Shown piece by piece: positions 15,443-25,364 of a stretch of DNA of 34,461 nucleotides; within the stretch, counting starts at the first letter, position 1; each line of letters opens with the position of its first letter. The notes under the pieces are model-generated. The model was not told where the DNA came from. It worked only from the letters and a program-made list of their open reading frames with translations, and made no database searches. The position numbers and the translations under genes were made by a program. Source of the DNA: JAKLFA01 sp038222225 (GTDB lineage: Bacteria > Omnitrophota > Gorgyraeia > Zapsychrales > JANLHA01); the NCBI GenBank assembly GCA_038222225.1, contig JBBRHV010000020.1, positions 1 to 34,461 on the forward strand, read 5' to 3'.

Positions 15443-16537
15443 TTAGCTCTCCAAATCACACGTTCTCGAAATGTTCAACAGCAGTCCAACCATGACCATA
15501 TTCACCACCAGGGCAGAGCCGCCATAACTGATAAACGGCAACGGCAAACCCTTGGTCGGTAAAGCGCCGATACTCACGCCGACATTGACCATCACTTGCA
15601 GCCCGATCATCAAAACAATCCCGATCGCTAAAAAATAACCGAAGTCATCATTGACCCGCTTGGCAATACGCGCGCCCTGCCATATCAAAGCCGTAAATAA
15701 AAGGATCACAATAAAAGCACCGATAAAACCAAACTCTTCCCCAATGATCGATAAAATGAAATCCGTATGCGCCGCCGGAAGATAAAACAGTTTCTGCATG
15801 CTCTTACCCGGCCCAACCCCCCAAATACCGCCGCTCCCGAAAGCGATCTGCGACTGGGTCAATTGAAACCCTGACCCCATCGGATCTTTCCAGGGATCCA
15901 AAAATCCCACGATCCGGCGCCAACGATAAGGCACACGGCAAACAAGCAGATAAAACGCCGGTATGAGCAGCAGCCCCAGCCAGGCCACCTGCTGAAATCT
16001 AGCTCCCGCAATAAATGCCATCATCAAAACAACCGCCGCGATCAGAACCGTGCTTCCCAGGTCCGGCTGCTTTATAATCAGCGCTGAGACAAACCCCACG
16101 ACCAACAAAACCGGAAGCAGCCCCTTTTCAAAACTGACGATCGTGCTTTTCTTACGCGCCAAAAAATCTGCCACATAAATAATCACAACCAACTTCATGA
16201 ATTCTGACGGCTGAATATTAATGGGCCCTAGACGGATCCAGCGCTGCGCGCCAAAACTCGAACGCCCCAGCCCAGGCAAAAGAACGACGATCAATCCCAA
16301 GATCCCACAAAGCACCAACACCTTCGCATAGGCTTGAAGGTGACGATAATCCATCATCATGGCCAGAAACGCTAAAACAAACCCCAAAACCAGGAAAATC
16401 AAATGCCGCTTCAGAAAATATAAACTGTCCCCCAGCTCCTGCATCGCATAAATGCCGCTTGAACTGTATATCATTAGAATCCCTATAAAAATAAGGGTGA
16501 TCACAATAACGGCGATGGATATGCGGATTGATCTCAT
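15443..16537 (-). CDS. ftsW: SEDS peptidoglycan glycosyltransferase FtsW
   Basis: FtsW polymerises lipid II at the septum in partnership with the class B PBP FtsI. The 364-residue protein is almost entirely membrane helices (about ten). Family signatures are RWIRLGPINIQPSEFMKL near residues 93-110, a periplasmic loop with GVGPGKSMQK and LPAAHTDFI, and the C-terminal LPFISYGGSALV. RodA is the closest alternative; position between murD and murG in the dcw cluster favours FtsW. It starts three bases after the murD stop. Confidence 0.95.
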   Translation of the reverse strand: MRSIRISIAVIVITLIFIGILMIYSSSGIYAMQELGDSLYFLKRHLIFLVLGFVLAFLAMMMDYRHLQAYAKVLVLCGILGLIVVLLPGLGRSSFGAQRWIRLGPINIQPSEFMKLVVIIYVADFLARKKSTIVSFEKGLLPVLLVVGFVSALIIKQPDLGSTVLIAAVVLMMAFIAGARFQQVAWLGLLLIPAFYLLVCRVPYRWRRIVGFLDPWKDPMGSGFQLTQSQIAFGSGGIWGVGPGKSMQKLFYLPAAHTDFILSIIGEEFGFIGAFIVILLFTALIWQGARIAKRVNDDFGYFLAIGIVLMIGLQVMVNVGVSIGALPTKGLPLPFISYGGSALVVNMVMVGLLLNISRTCDLES

Positions 16538-16540
16538 GAT

Positions 16541-17794
16541 TTATAACGCGTTCACAATTCTCTTAAACTCTTCTCCGCGATGCTCAAAATTCTTAAACAT
16601 ATCAAAACTGGCACACATCGGGCTCAACAGCACACAGTCCCCCTTCTGCGCCTTGGAGCGGGCCTCTTCAACCGCTTCCTGAAAACGCTGCGAAACACTC
16701 ACCTCAACCACATCTTGAAAGGTCTGACGGATCTTCGAACTGGCCTCGCCGATCGCAATAATATGCTTTACCTTTTCTTTGGCCAGCTCATTTAAAACAG
16801 AAAAATCAATTCCTTTATCCCGTCCGCCGCAGATCCAAATGATCGGACGCTTCATGCGTATCAACGCCCACCGGCTCGCTTCGGCGGTGGTTGATTTTGA
16901 ATCATTAATAAAATCAACCCCGTCCAGCGACCGGACATACTCCAACCGGTGCTCTAAACCCCGAAAATCCTTAAACACGCCTTCACAAACAGATTGCTCA
17001 ATGCCTAAGGTTTCAGCCACGGCACCGACCGCCGAAAAATTCGGATTTCGATCCGGCGCTTCATTCTTCTCAGGAAACCACACAACATTCGCTTTCACTT
17101 GGCCCGCACATGTTTTTGTGTGCGGACACTGCCCATTCAGCACCGCGTAATCAGCCGCGGTTTGATTTTCAAAGATGCGCTTTTTCATCATAAAATATTC
17201 TTCGAAATCTTTATGACGGTCCAAATGGTTCTGCGAAATATTTAAAAAAACCGCCACACGCGGGGCAAAGGTCTGGATCGTTTCAAGCTGAAAAGAGCTC
17301 ACCTCCAAAACAACCCAACTCTCCGGCGTCAGATCAGAGATGCACGCACTCAGCGGCGTTCCAATGTTACCGCACAAATGAGCATCCCGGCCAGCCGCCT
17401 TCAGGACCCGCGCGATCAATGTTGAAACAGTGCTTTTCCCATTGCTTCCGGTCACTGCAATAATCGGTGCCTTACAAAAACGATACGCGAATTCCATCTC
17501 TCCGATGACCGAAATCCCGTCCTCCCGGGCCCAATTCAAGATCGGCGCGTCCACCGGCACTCCGGGGCTGATAACAAGCAGATCGCTTCCCCGCAAAAAC
17601 TCCCTGGTGTGCTCTCCGTATTCAACTTCAAGATCGCGCTTCTCAATCCAGGCGTTCACGTCCGCTGACAATTGGCTCTTTAAGCGTTTATCCGAAACGC
17701 GCACCCGGGCACCTTTTGATAAGGCTAAGTCTGCCACCGCCTGACCGCTTTTGGCCAAACCAACAACTGTAATCGTCTTGTTTTGAATATCCAT
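16541..17794 (-). CDS. murD: UDP-N-acetylmuramoylalanine--D-glutamate ligase
   Basis: MurD adds D-glutamate to UDP-MurNAc-L-Ala. The 417 residues contain the N-terminal VVGLAKSGQAVADL, the ATP loop VTGSNGKSTVSTL, LEVSSFQLE, NISQNHLDRH and NDSKSTTAEA, which together identify MurD among the Mur ligases. It is slightly short of the usual 430-450 residues but no domain is missing. Its ATG shares one base with the mraY TGA stop, so the two are translationally coupled. Confidence 0.96.
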   Translation of the reverse strand: MDIQNKTITVVGLAKSGQAVADLALSKGARVRVSDKRLKSQLSADVNAWIEKRDLEVEYGEHTREFLRGSDLLVISPGVPVDAPILNWAREDGISVIGEMEFAYRFCKAPIIAVTGSNGKSTVSTLIARVLKAAGRDAHLCGNIGTPLSACISDLTPESWVVLEVSSFQLETIQTFAPRVAVFLNISQNHLDRHKDFEEYFMMKKRIFENQTAADYAVLNGQCPHTKTCAGQVKANVVWFPEKNEAPDRNPNFSAVGAVAETLGIEQSVCEGVFKDFRGLEHRLEYVRSLDGVDFINDSKSTTAEASRWALIRMKRPIIWICGGRDKGIDFSVLNELAKEKVKHIIAIGEASSKIRQTFQDVVEVSVSQRFQEAVEEARSKAQKGDCVLLSPMCASFDMFKNFEHRGEEFKRIVNAL

Positions 17795-18879
17795 CAGCGT
17801 ATCTTCAGTGTCATAAGCGTCATAACCGCTAAAATAATATTAATGATCCAAAGTCTCACGATGATCTTTGCCTCAGTCCATCCTGATAATTGCAGATGGT
17901 GATGAAACGGCGCCATCTTAAAGATCCTCTTTTTCCGAAGTTTGAATGATCCGACCTGCAGGATTACCGATACAGCTTCCAGCACAAAAACCCCTCCCAA
18001 AAGAATCAGCAGCAGTTCCTTTTTGATCAAAATCGAAATGACAGCGATGGTGCCTCCCAAAGCAAGCGATCCGGTATCGCCCATAAAAATCGTTGCCGGG
18101 TAACAATTGAACCATAAAAACCCTAAACAGGCCCCTACCATCGCAGCTGAGAACACGGTCAATTCGGCCGCCTGCGGAATATGAGGGATAAACAAATATT
18201 CGCTAAAATTGACATGCCCCGTCACATAGCTTAAGATCCCCAGCGTTAAGGCCACGATCAGAATGCAGCCAACCGCCAAGCCATCCAATCCATCAGTCAA
18301 ATTAACGGCATTTGTTGAGCCGATAATAATAAACGCCACCAATAAAATGTAGAGAAGCCCGATATCTAAAATAATATTTTTAAAAAACGGAATGTCCAAT
18401 TTTGTGGATGACCCCGGACTGAAAAAGATATACGAACCGATAAAACACGCCAACAGCAACTGCCAGAGAAATTTTGTTTTTGCCTTTAACCCACGCGTCT
18501 TCGGGCGTGTTAATTTAACGTAATCATCAAGACACCCCAGAACCGCCAGATACAGACAGGTCCCGAATGTCAGTAAAATAAACCGGTTGCTCAAATCCGC
18601 CCACAGAAACACAGACAACAAGATACTTCCAATAATAAATATTCCTCCCATCGTTGGAATATCCTTTTTGCCGGAAGCAAACTGTTCCAAACTTGGACAA
18701 TCCTCACGCAGGGAGCGCTCTTTAATCTTTTTCTCTTTTAAAAAGCGCGTCACCGCCGGGCCGAAGACCATACACAGAACAAATGTTGTGATCGCGGCCA
18801 TGGCTGCTCGAAATGTAATATATTTAAAAACATTGAAACCAAAAAAAAACTCTTTAAACTGGGAAAGATAATAAAACAT
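17794..18879 (-). CDS. mraY: Phospho-N-acetylmuramoyl-pentapeptide transferase
   Basis: MraY transfers phospho-MurNAc-pentapeptide to undecaprenyl phosphate, making lipid I in the inner membrane. The 361 residues form about ten helices with the invariant catalytic motifs: the Asp pair in CLDDYVKLTRP, NAVNLTDGLDGLA, FMGDTGSLALG, and the histidine cluster PFHHHLQLSGW near the C-terminus. The start at 18879 has AAAGGG upstream and is ten bases after murF. Confidence 0.98.
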   Translation of the reverse strand: MFYYLSQFKEFFFGFNVFKYITFRAAMAAITTFVLCMVFGPAVTRFLKEKKIKERSLREDCPSLEQFASGKKDIPTMGGIFIIGSILLSVFLWADLSNRFILLTFGTCLYLAVLGCLDDYVKLTRPKTRGLKAKTKFLWQLLLACFIGSYIFFSPGSSTKLDIPFFKNIILDIGLLYILLVAFIIIGSTNAVNLTDGLDGLAVGCILIVALTLGILSYVTGHVNFSEYLFIPHIPQAAELTVFSAAMVGACLGFLWFNCYPATIFMGDTGSLALGGTIAVISILIKKELLLILLGGVFVLEAVSVILQVGSFKLRKKRIFKMAPFHHHLQLSGWTEAKIIVRLWIINIILAVMTLMTLKIR

Positions 18880-18889
18880 GCCCCGCCCT

Positions 18890-20260
18890 TTACTTTAAAT
18901 TTGACTTCAAATACTCAACCACCCGCTCCGTCCGCATGGACCGCGAACCCTTGACGAGAACGACATCCCCTGCCTCACATAAAGAAACCAGTTTCTTCCC
19001 GATATGAATGATATGGCGATAATGCTGAACGCAGCCTTGTGCCTTATATTTATCATATTCCAAAGCTATAAAACGCGCGTATGGACCATACGTTAAAACC
19101 ACATCCACCTGATGCTCTGCCAAAAACCGCCCAATCTCCTGGTGAAGAGAGCGGCTCATCTTCCCCAATTCCAGCATATCCGCACAGACCGCGATACGTT
19201 TGCCCTTAGCCGGAATCGACGCTAACGTCTGAATAGCACTCTTGAACGAAAGCGGGTTCGCATTATACGTATCATTAATAAGCGTAATGCCGCTGATCCG
19301 TTCGATAAACTGGCGCGAATTTGAAAAACGAAACTTCGACAGGCTCGTTAAAATCTGCTCTGCTGATAAACCCAAAAGCCGGCCGCAGGCAACAGCCGCC
19401 AAAGCATTCTTCATGTTTTCAAGAACCGGAGTATGCAGTTTCAGCTTCAACGACCGATCCATCACGCCTTCAAAAATGCCTCTTTTGTTCAAACAACATA
19501 AGTTTAATTGTATACTGCTTTCCCCATTTGTTCCATAGCTTAACTTACGAAATTTCTTCAGGCCTTTCAGTCGCTTCAGATACAGATCATCGCCGTTAAA
19601 AATCATCATTCCTTTGGGCTTCAAGGCTTTCAAAAGGCATATTTTCTCTTTGTAGACCTTTTCAACGGAACCCAGACCTTTTAAATGAGCCGGGCCGATG
19701 TTGGTGAAAACCGCGACGGTGGGCTGAACAATACGCGCCAGCCGTTCAATTTCTCCGGGAGCATTGGTTCCGATTTCGATCACAGCCGCCTGATGAAAAG
19801 GGCGCATATTTAAAATCGTTAACGGCACCCCCCATTGATTATTGAATGAGGCATGGTTTTTTAAAACACGGAATTTTGTGGACAGCACCTGAGCGATCAA
19901 GTCTTTGGTCGTGGTCTTTCCGGCCGATCCGGTAACCGCAATCACCGGGATCTGAAAGCGCTTCCGGTAAACTTTGGCAATTTGGCCCAAACTTTCCGTC
20001 GTGTCTTCAACACAAATCACTGCCATATCTTTCGGGATGCCCTTAAAAGAGCCTTTAGAGACAATGAGCAGGGCCGCTCCTTGTTCAATCGCCTTTGGTA
20101 TAAATTCATGCCCATCTTGATAAACCCCTTGGATCGCGACAAAGGCGTCGCCCTTCTTCAGTGAACGGGTATCAATCGAAATGCCGGACACTCGCCTCTT
20201 TAAACACCCATTGATAAGCGTTCCCTTTGTCATTTCTTTGATCTGTTTGACTGTGAACAT
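18890..20260 (-). CDS. murF: UDP-N-acetylmuramoyl-tripeptide--D-alanyl-D-alanine ligase
   Basis: MurF attaches D-Ala-D-Ala to the UDP-MurNAc-tripeptide. The 456 residues show the N-terminal DTRSLKKGDAFVAIQG, the ATPase loop VTGSAGKTTTKDL, IEIGTNAPGEI, FTNIGPAHLKGLGS and NDTYNANPLSFKSAI, all typical MurF sequence. Its ATG directly abuts the murE TAA stop with no gap, consistent with termination-reinitiation. Confidence 0.97.
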   Translation of the reverse strand: MFTVKQIKEMTKGTLINGCLKRRVSGISIDTRSLKKGDAFVAIQGVYQDGHEFIPKAIEQGAALLIVSKGSFKGIPKDMAVICVEDTTESLGQIAKVYRKRFQIPVIAVTGSAGKTTTKDLIAQVLSTKFRVLKNHASFNNQWGVPLTILNMRPFHQAAVIEIGTNAPGEIERLARIVQPTVAVFTNIGPAHLKGLGSVEKVYKEKICLLKALKPKGMMIFNGDDLYLKRLKGLKKFRKLSYGTNGESSIQLNLCCLNKRGIFEGVMDRSLKLKLHTPVLENMKNALAAVACGRLLGLSAEQILTSLSKFRFSNSRQFIERISGITLINDTYNANPLSFKSAIQTLASIPAKGKRIAVCADMLELGKMSRSLHQEIGRFLAEHQVDVVLTYGPYARFIALEYDKYKAQGCVQHYRHIIHIGKKLVSLCEAGDVVLVKGSRSMRTERVVEYLKSNLK

Positions 20261-21730
20261 TTATTCTTCCCGGCTTGTGATTTGAGATAATAATTTCCGC
20301 GACATTTCCCGGTCATCAAAATGAACGGTTCGATCTTTAAAGATCTGATAATCTTCATGGCCCTTGCCAGCGATCAAAACCACATCCTGCGGACGGGCGA
20401 TTGCAAAAGCCTGCTCAAGCGCCTGAACACGATCCAAGATAACCTCATACTGACTGCCGAAAAAGCCGCAAACAACCTCCGCCGCGATCGCCTGGGGGTC
20501 CTCACTGCGCGGATTATCATTGGTGACAATCGCCCAGTCAGAGAATTCACCCACCACACGGGCCATTTTAGGACGCTTGGTCCGGTCACGGTCCCCGCCG
20601 CATCCAAAGACCGTAATCATCCGGGCCGGGGCTAACTGCTTTAAATTGGACAGCACATTCCACAGAGCATCTTCGGTGTGCGCGTAATCCACAAAGACAT
20701 GAAAATCATGCCTGCCTTCAATCCGTTCCAGCCTCCCGGGAACAACCTTCAAAGCCGATACACCGGCCTGAATATCCCGCATCGTCAAGCCCTGATGAAG
20801 AGCCGCCCCCACCGCTGCCATGATATTTGAAACATTATGCCGCCCGATCAAGCGCGTTGTAAACTTTTGCTCACCATCCGGCATCCGCAAAACAAACTCC
20901 GTTCCATCTAATGTGATATCGCAGGACACCACCGCCAAATCCGCATCCCGGTGAAAACCATAGGTCGTTTTCTGCGCAGAACAGAGTTTCACCAGCCGCT
21001 GTCCGAACGGATCATCCACATTGATCACCGCATGTTCTATTTCGACGCTCCCGTCAAACAATTTGACTTTTGCCTGAAAGTACTCTTCCTGAGTGCGATG
21101 ATAATCCAAATGATCGCTGGTCAAATTCGTAAATACCGCGTCCTTAAAATACAGCCCCGCCACCCGTTTCTGAACCAAGGCATGAGAAGAAACTTCCATC
21201 GCGCAATGCCCCACTTGCTCATCGGCCATACAGCGCAGGATCCGGTAATTATCCGCAAGACTCGGCGTGGTATTTTTGGCCGCAACGATCCGATCATGAT
21301 AGCGGTAATTCACCGTCCCGATCACCCCGCACGACTGTCCGGCCGCCACAAAGATGGATTCCAAAAGATAGGTAATGGTGGTCTTTCCGTTGGTTCCAGT
21401 GATGCCGGTTAATGCCATATTATCCGACGGTAAACGGTAAAACCGCTGAAGCAGCTTTGTGAATACCGAAAAAACCTCTTCCGCTTCGATCACATGGTCC
21501 GGCAGACCGCTTGGCCGGCAACCCTTGGGGACGATCACACAACACGCGCCTCGGTCCAAGGCATCACTGATAAACTGGTTGCCGTGTCCCGCCGCACCCT
21601 GGATCGCCACAAACACACTCTGCGCAGTGACCTGCCGGGAATCACAGCAAATGCCTGATACCAGCGCATCCGCCTGATCACAGGAACGATCCAATGCAAT
21701 ACTACCCGCTAAGAGTTCGCGTAATTTCAT
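20261..21730 (-). CDS. murE: UDP-MurNAc-L-Ala-D-Glu:meso-diaminopimelate ligase
   Basis: MurE adds the third stem-peptide residue. The 489 residues carry the N-terminal CCDSRQVTAQSVFVAIQG, the ATP loop TGTNGKTTITYL near 111-122, and TSDHLDYHRT. The C-terminal DNPR at residues 405-408 is the recognised signature of the meso-diaminopimelate-specific enzyme; the lysine-type enzyme has a different motif here. The stem peptide is therefore predicted to be of the Gram-negative type. It starts one base after the ftsI stop. Confidence 0.97.
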   Translation of the reverse strand: MKLRELLAGSIALDRSCDQADALVSGICCDSRQVTAQSVFVAIQGAAGHGNQFISDALDRGACCVIVPKGCRPSGLPDHVIEAEEVFSVFTKLLQRFYRLPSDNMALTGITGTNGKTTITYLLESIFVAAGQSCGVIGTVNYRYHDRIVAAKNTTPSLADNYRILRCMADEQVGHCAMEVSSHALVQKRVAGLYFKDAVFTNLTSDHLDYHRTQEEYFQAKVKLFDGSVEIEHAVINVDDPFGQRLVKLCSAQKTTYGFHRDADLAVVSCDITLDGTEFVLRMPDGEQKFTTRLIGRHNVSNIMAAVGAALHQGLTMRDIQAGVSALKVVPGRLERIEGRHDFHVFVDYAHTEDALWNVLSNLKQLAPARMITVFGCGGDRDRTKRPKMARVVGEFSDWAIVTNDNPRSEDPQAIAAEVVCGFFGSQYEVILDRVQALEQAFAIARPQDVVLIAGKGHEDYQIFKDRTVHFDDREMSRKLLSQITSREE

Positions 21731-21731
21731 C

Positions 21732-23432
21732 TCACAGCCCTTGTTCGATCGCTTCTAAATATTTCAATGCATCAACCAGCATCTCCTGAAACACCGGCGC
21801 CGCAACGGTCCCGCCGTAATGATTCGGATGCGGCTCATCAAACATGACAACCGCGGCAATTTTAGGGTCTTCCACAGGCGCAAACCCGATAAAAGAAGCA
21901 AAAAATTTGTCATGAGAATACTGACCGCCGACGACTTTTTGAGATGTCCCAGTCTTTCCTGCGACCGAAACACCTTTGACGCGCGCTTTTTTCCCCGTTC
22001 CATTTTCCACAACGCCCTGGAGTATCTTTTTCAACCGCTCGGACGTCTCTAAAGTCATTACCCGGTCGATCTCTTGCGGCTGGAATTCCTGGATGACCAA
22101 CTCCTGATGGTCAGTAATATACTTTACCACGAAGGGCTTCATATAAACTCCCCCGTTGGCAACAGCGGAAATCGCGCAGACCAGCTGTAAAGGCGTGACC
22201 GTGACCTCATGACCGATCGGCAAAGCCCCGATCGATGTCGCTGACCAGCGTGACGGATGTTTCAGAACGCCTCCGACCTCCCCTCTAAGATCGATCCCGG
22301 TCAGTTGTCCAAAATGAAAACGCTGCGCATATTTGTAAAAAATATCCGGCCCCATTTTCTGCGCCACCTTGGTTGTTCCGATATTGCTCGACTGTTCGAT
22401 CACCTGCTGGAACGTCAACTTCCCATGGGAGGAATGATCATGCAGAATATGATTCCCCACTTTATAAGTTCCATTCTCGCAAAAAATCACATCTTCCTCT
22501 TTGAAAACATTTTCCTCCAAGGCGGCGGTCGCCGCGACGATCTTAAAGACCGAACCCGGCTCATAAACATAAGCGATCGCCCGGTTCGTGCGGCTTGCTT
22601 CATCCGATACGCCCGGATTGCTCAATTCGTAGGTTGGCCGGTTGGCCAAAGCCAGGATCTCTCCGGTTTTGGGATTCATCACAATGATCGTGCCGGACAG
22701 AGCATGATTCTCCTCAAAAGCTTTTTGCAGCGCTTCCTCGGCAATAAATTGAATCGTTTCATCAATGGTTAGAACAATGTGAAACCCGTCTTTCGGCGGG
22801 AGAAATCCTCGATCCATCAGCAAATCCCTTTGCCGGGCATCCCGCACAATGTTCATCCAGCCGCTCTCACCCTTTAAATACTCGTCAAACTGAAGTTCCA
22901 AACCCTCCAGGCCACGATTATCAATACCGGCAAACCCGATCAAATGCGCTGCCAAATAATTGTTGGGATAATGCCGTTTACTCTCTCTGATAAAACCCAA
23001 CCCGCTGATCTTTAAAGCCCTCACCTCTTCGGTGACCGCCAAAGACATTTTCCGCTCAATCCACACAAAAAACTTATCCCGCGATAAGCGATCTTTTATA
23101 AAAACCGGAGGCAAACCGAGAATCTGAGGAAGTTTCGCCATCGCCTTGGCTTTGTCCTCATCTGTCATTTGCCGGGGGTTGGCATACAAAGAATACGCCG
23201 CAATATTCAGCGCCAACGGCCGTCCCCGGCAATCATAAATGGTTCCACGGATCGGGTCAATTTCGACCGAATGATTGTGCTGCCTCTTGGCTAATTTTTC
23301 TAGATGCTGGGATCGGAACAACTGGATCCAGATGAGCTTAAACGAAAAGAATGCAAGAGCAATAACAATAAATAGGACCACCGACATAAAACGTAGCGGA
23401 TTTCTTCTAATATACACGTCTCGCTCTTGCAA
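21732..23432 (-). CDS. ftsI: Septal peptidoglycan transpeptidase FtsI/PBP3
   Basis: FtsI is the class B penicillin-binding protein that crosslinks septal peptidoglycan with FtsW. The 566-residue product has one N-terminal membrane helix (about 15-38), the dimerisation/pedestal region with DPIRGTIYDCRGRPLA, then the transpeptidase domain: Ser294 in EPGSVFK, SSN at 348-350 and KTGT at 493-496. No PASTA domains follow, unlike Spo5D/PBP2x types. The start is uncertain: the frame opens with TTG at 23432, with GTG at 23417 and ATG at 23387 as alternatives, none with a clear ribosome site. A 67-base gap separates it from ftsL, the largest gap inside the cluster. Confidence 0.95.
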   Translation of the reverse strand: MQERDVYIRRNPLRFMSVVLFIVIALAFFSFKLIWIQLFRSQHLEKLAKRQHNHSVEIDPIRGTIYDCRGRPLALNIAAYSLYANPRQMTDEDKAKAMAKLPQILGLPPVFIKDRLSRDKFFVWIERKMSLAVTEEVRALKISGLGFIRESKRHYPNNYLAAHLIGFAGIDNRGLEGLELQFDEYLKGESGWMNIVRDARQRDLLMDRGFLPPKDGFHIVLTIDETIQFIAEEALQKAFEENHALSGTIIVMNPKTGEILALANRPTYELSNPGVSDEASRTNRAIAYVYEPGSVFKIVAATAALEENVFKEEDVIFCENGTYKVGNHILHDHSSHGKLTFQQVIEQSSNIGTTKVAQKMGPDIFYKYAQRFHFGQLTGIDLRGEVGGVLKHPSRWSATSIGALPIGHEVTVTPLQLVCAISAVANGGVYMKPFVVKYITDHQELVIQEFQPQEIDRVMTLETSERLKKILQGVVENGTGKKARVKGVSVAGKTGTSQKVVGGQYSHDKFFASFIGFAPVEDPKIAAVVMFDEPHPNHYGGTVAAPVFQEMLVDALKYLEAIEQGL

Positions 23433-23499
23433 TTAGGGATGGGTTAAAGATCTGATTTTATTTTTTTGGTCGGCTGCCGCAAAAATCACAGCCTTCTTT

Positions 23500-23901
23500 C
23501 TATCGATACCAAGGCTTTAACGGACGATGTTCTGCTGCACGGGCTTCTGCCTGAGCCCGGAATGAAAGCAGCTTTAAAAATGGATTCACTTTTTCATTAG
23601 CGGCCAGCTGCTGTGTCTCCGAGTCGTCTAACCGGTCCGCTTTTAAGCGGACAATATTGTTCTGATCATAAAATTTCAAGGTCCGGTCCTGTTTCAAAAC
23701 TTTCCGGCCCAAGTGGCTCGCTGATTTCAACTCTAAAATGTCATAGGCCACTGATCCGTTGTTTTCTTTCAACTGAGTAATCTTCTGTTCCCGCTTCTTG
23801 CCGTCATAGGCCAAGGAGAAAATTCGCATTTGCATGTGCACATAGATCATCGCCACCAATGTTACCACAAACATAAACTGGATAAATTTCATCAATTTCA
23901 T
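23500..23901 (-). CDS. ftsL: FtsL-like division protein
   Basis: The 133-residue protein has a short N-terminus, one membrane helix at about residues 5-24, then a charged helical region (about 33-75) that could form a coiled coil, as in FtsL, which pairs with FtsB and links FtsQ to FtsWI. The sequence itself is too divergent to identify; the call relies on topology, size and position between rsmH and ftsI. The ATG has GAGGAGGGG six bases upstream, formed by the end of rsmH, and lies three bases after that stop. The alanine- and arginine-rich tail is probably disordered. Confidence 0.8.
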   Translation of the reverse strand: MKLMKFIQFMFVVTLVAMIYVHMQMRIFSLAYDGKKREQKITQLKENNGSVAYDILELKSASHLGRKVLKQDRTLKFYDQNNIVRLKADRLDDSETQQLAANEKVNPFLKLLSFRAQAEARAAEHRPLKPWYR

Positions 23902-23904
23902 GGT

Positions 23905-24843
23905 CTACCCCTCCTCGCGTTCAGCGATACGTAAGCGTGCACTTCTAGCCCTAATATTCTGAGACGTTTCCTCGTCATTCGGGCGCAAAGGTTTTTTAGT
24001 TATTAAATTCAGCAATCCGTCTTTGGCCATCTGACGAAATTTGTGTTTCACAATACGGTCTTCCAACGAATGGAACGAAATCACACAGATCCGCCCTCCG
24101 GGAGCTAACCGTTTTACGCAATGCTCCATGGCCATCTCCAGGCTTTCCAGTTCGCGATTCACCGCGATGCGAAATGCCTGAAAGGTCCGCGTCGCCGGAT
24201 GGATCCGCTGATGGCGGTTGTGCGCAGGGATCGCACGCAAGACCGCGTGACTCAATTCCCGCGTGGTCTCAATCGGATGCTTTGTGCGCTCCTCGACCAA
24301 AAACCGTGCAATTCTATAATGCCAGCGTTCCTCTCCGTATTTCTTCAAAATAATGGCCAATTCCCGTTCAGAAAGGGAATTGACCAAGTCATATGCGGAA
24401 ATGAAATTTTCCTGATCCATGCGCATATCCAGCGGACCGTTCAAACGGATCGAAAATCCGCGATCGGGATTATCCAACTGAAAACTGGAGATCCCCAAAT
24501 CCAGTAAAATACCATTGACCTTGTCCACATTCAAATCATTTAAAATGTTTTCAATGTAGCGAAAATCACTGTGAACAAAGTCTTTTTTTCCGTTAAACCC
24601 GGATAGATGCTGCTCAGCAACAGCAAGCGATGACGCGTCCCGGTCGATGCCAACAATACGCCCCTCCGGCCCCAAAACTTTGACCACCTCAGCGGCGTGC
24701 CCGGCCAAACCAAGCGTGCAATCAACAAACACATTCCCCGGCTGAAGATTCAACCCCTCCTGAATCTCTTTGCTCATAACCGGAATGTGCACTTGATCCT
24801 CGCTCATTTCTATTAATATATCCTCAGCGGTGCTAACCAACAT
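23905..24843 (-). CDS. rsmH: 16S rRNA (cytosine-1402-N4)-methyltransferase
   Basis: RsmH (MraW) methylates N4 of C1402 in the ribosomal P-site region using S-adenosylmethionine. The 312 residues include HIPVMSKEIQEGL, the SAM-binding DCTLGLAGHA, LLDLGISSFQLDNPDRGFS, and the C-terminal RICVISFHSLEDRIVK, all diagnostic. I keep ATG at 24843 because GAGGAG stands just before it; ATG at 24807 would be the conventional shorter start but has no well-spaced ribosome site. It is the second dcw gene, 24 bases after mraZ. Confidence 0.97.
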   Translation of the reverse strand: MLVSTAEDILIEMSEDQVHIPVMSKEIQEGLNLQPGNVFVDCTLGLAGHAAEVVKVLGPEGRIVGIDRDASSLAVAEQHLSGFNGKKDFVHSDFRYIENILNDLNVDKVNGILLDLGISSFQLDNPDRGFSIRLNGPLDMRMDQENFISAYDLVNSLSERELAIILKKYGEERWHYRIARFLVEERTKHPIETTRELSHAVLRAIPAHNRHQRIHPATRTFQAFRIAVNRELESLEMAMEHCVKRLAPGGRICVISFHSLEDRIVKHKFRQMAKDGLLNLITKKPLRPNDEETSQNIRARSARLRIAEREEG

Positions 24844-24867
24844 TTCTCCTCAATCCGTACTGGCTTA

Positions 24868-25305
24868 TTAAAGGCCAATCATATTTTCGGCGATGTCTTC
24901 AAAGGAACCATTGCTTTGTTCATAAAATTGCTGCCAAACATCAGCAGCCCAGATCTCAATGCGCGTCGAAACTCCAATCACAACAACCTGCTGTTCAATC
25001 TGAGCGTAGGACTTTAAATACTGTGGAATGACAAAACGGCCCTGTTTATCCGGGACAATATCAGCAGCGCCGGAAAAGAAGAGCCGATTGAAATTACGCG
25101 ATTCCCGTTTTGTAAACGACATGGACTTGAATTTTTGCTCTTGAGTCCGCCATTCTTCCTGGCTGAACATAAAGATACACTTATCGAGGCCGCGGGTCAC
25201 AAAAAATTTATCAATCCCGTATTCTTGACAGACATCACGAAATCGGGCTGGAAGGATAATGCGTCCTTTACGATCAATACTATGTGAATATTCACCGTAA
25301 AACAT
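24868..25305 (-). CDS. mraZ: Transcriptional regulator MraZ
   Basis: MraZ is a DNA-binding protein with two SpoVT/AbrB half-domains that represses its own division and cell wall operon. The 145 residues contain both: SHSIDRKGRIILPARFR near 7-23 and PDKQGRFVIPQYLKSYAQ near 85-102. The expected target, tandem GTGGAG-type boxes at about ten-base spacing, is present 26 bases upstream of its own ATG, so autoregulation is well supported. It heads the dcw cluster. Confidence 0.97.
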   Translation of the reverse strand: MFYGEYSHSIDRKGRIILPARFRDVCQEYGIDKFFVTRGLDKCIFMFSQEEWRTQEQKFKSMSFTKRESRNFNRLFFSGAADIVPDKQGRFVIPQYLKSYAQIEQQVVVIGVSTRIEIWAADVWQQFYEQSNGSFEDIAENMIGL

Positions 25306-25330
25306 GAGGGTCTTCCGGTTAGCGTTTAAA

Positions 25331-25356
25331 CCACTTCACTCCACTTTGCTCCACTT
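25331..25356 (-). promoter_or_regulatory. MraZ operator: three tandem boxes
   Basis: On the leftward strand AAGTGG occurs three times at exact ten-base spacing (25351-25356, 25341-25346, 25331-25336), the first two continuing as AAGTGGAG. Known MraZ sites are tandem GTGGAG-like repeats with this period. They begin immediately downstream of the predicted start site of the promoter at 25365-25393, where a bound MraZ ring would block initiation. Confidence 0.85.
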
Positions 25357-25364
25357 ACACGTCA

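Noticed and set aside
25331..25356. Short tandem repeats as a CRISPR fragment
   Set aside because: Six-base boxes at ten-base spacing next to mraZ are MraZ operators.
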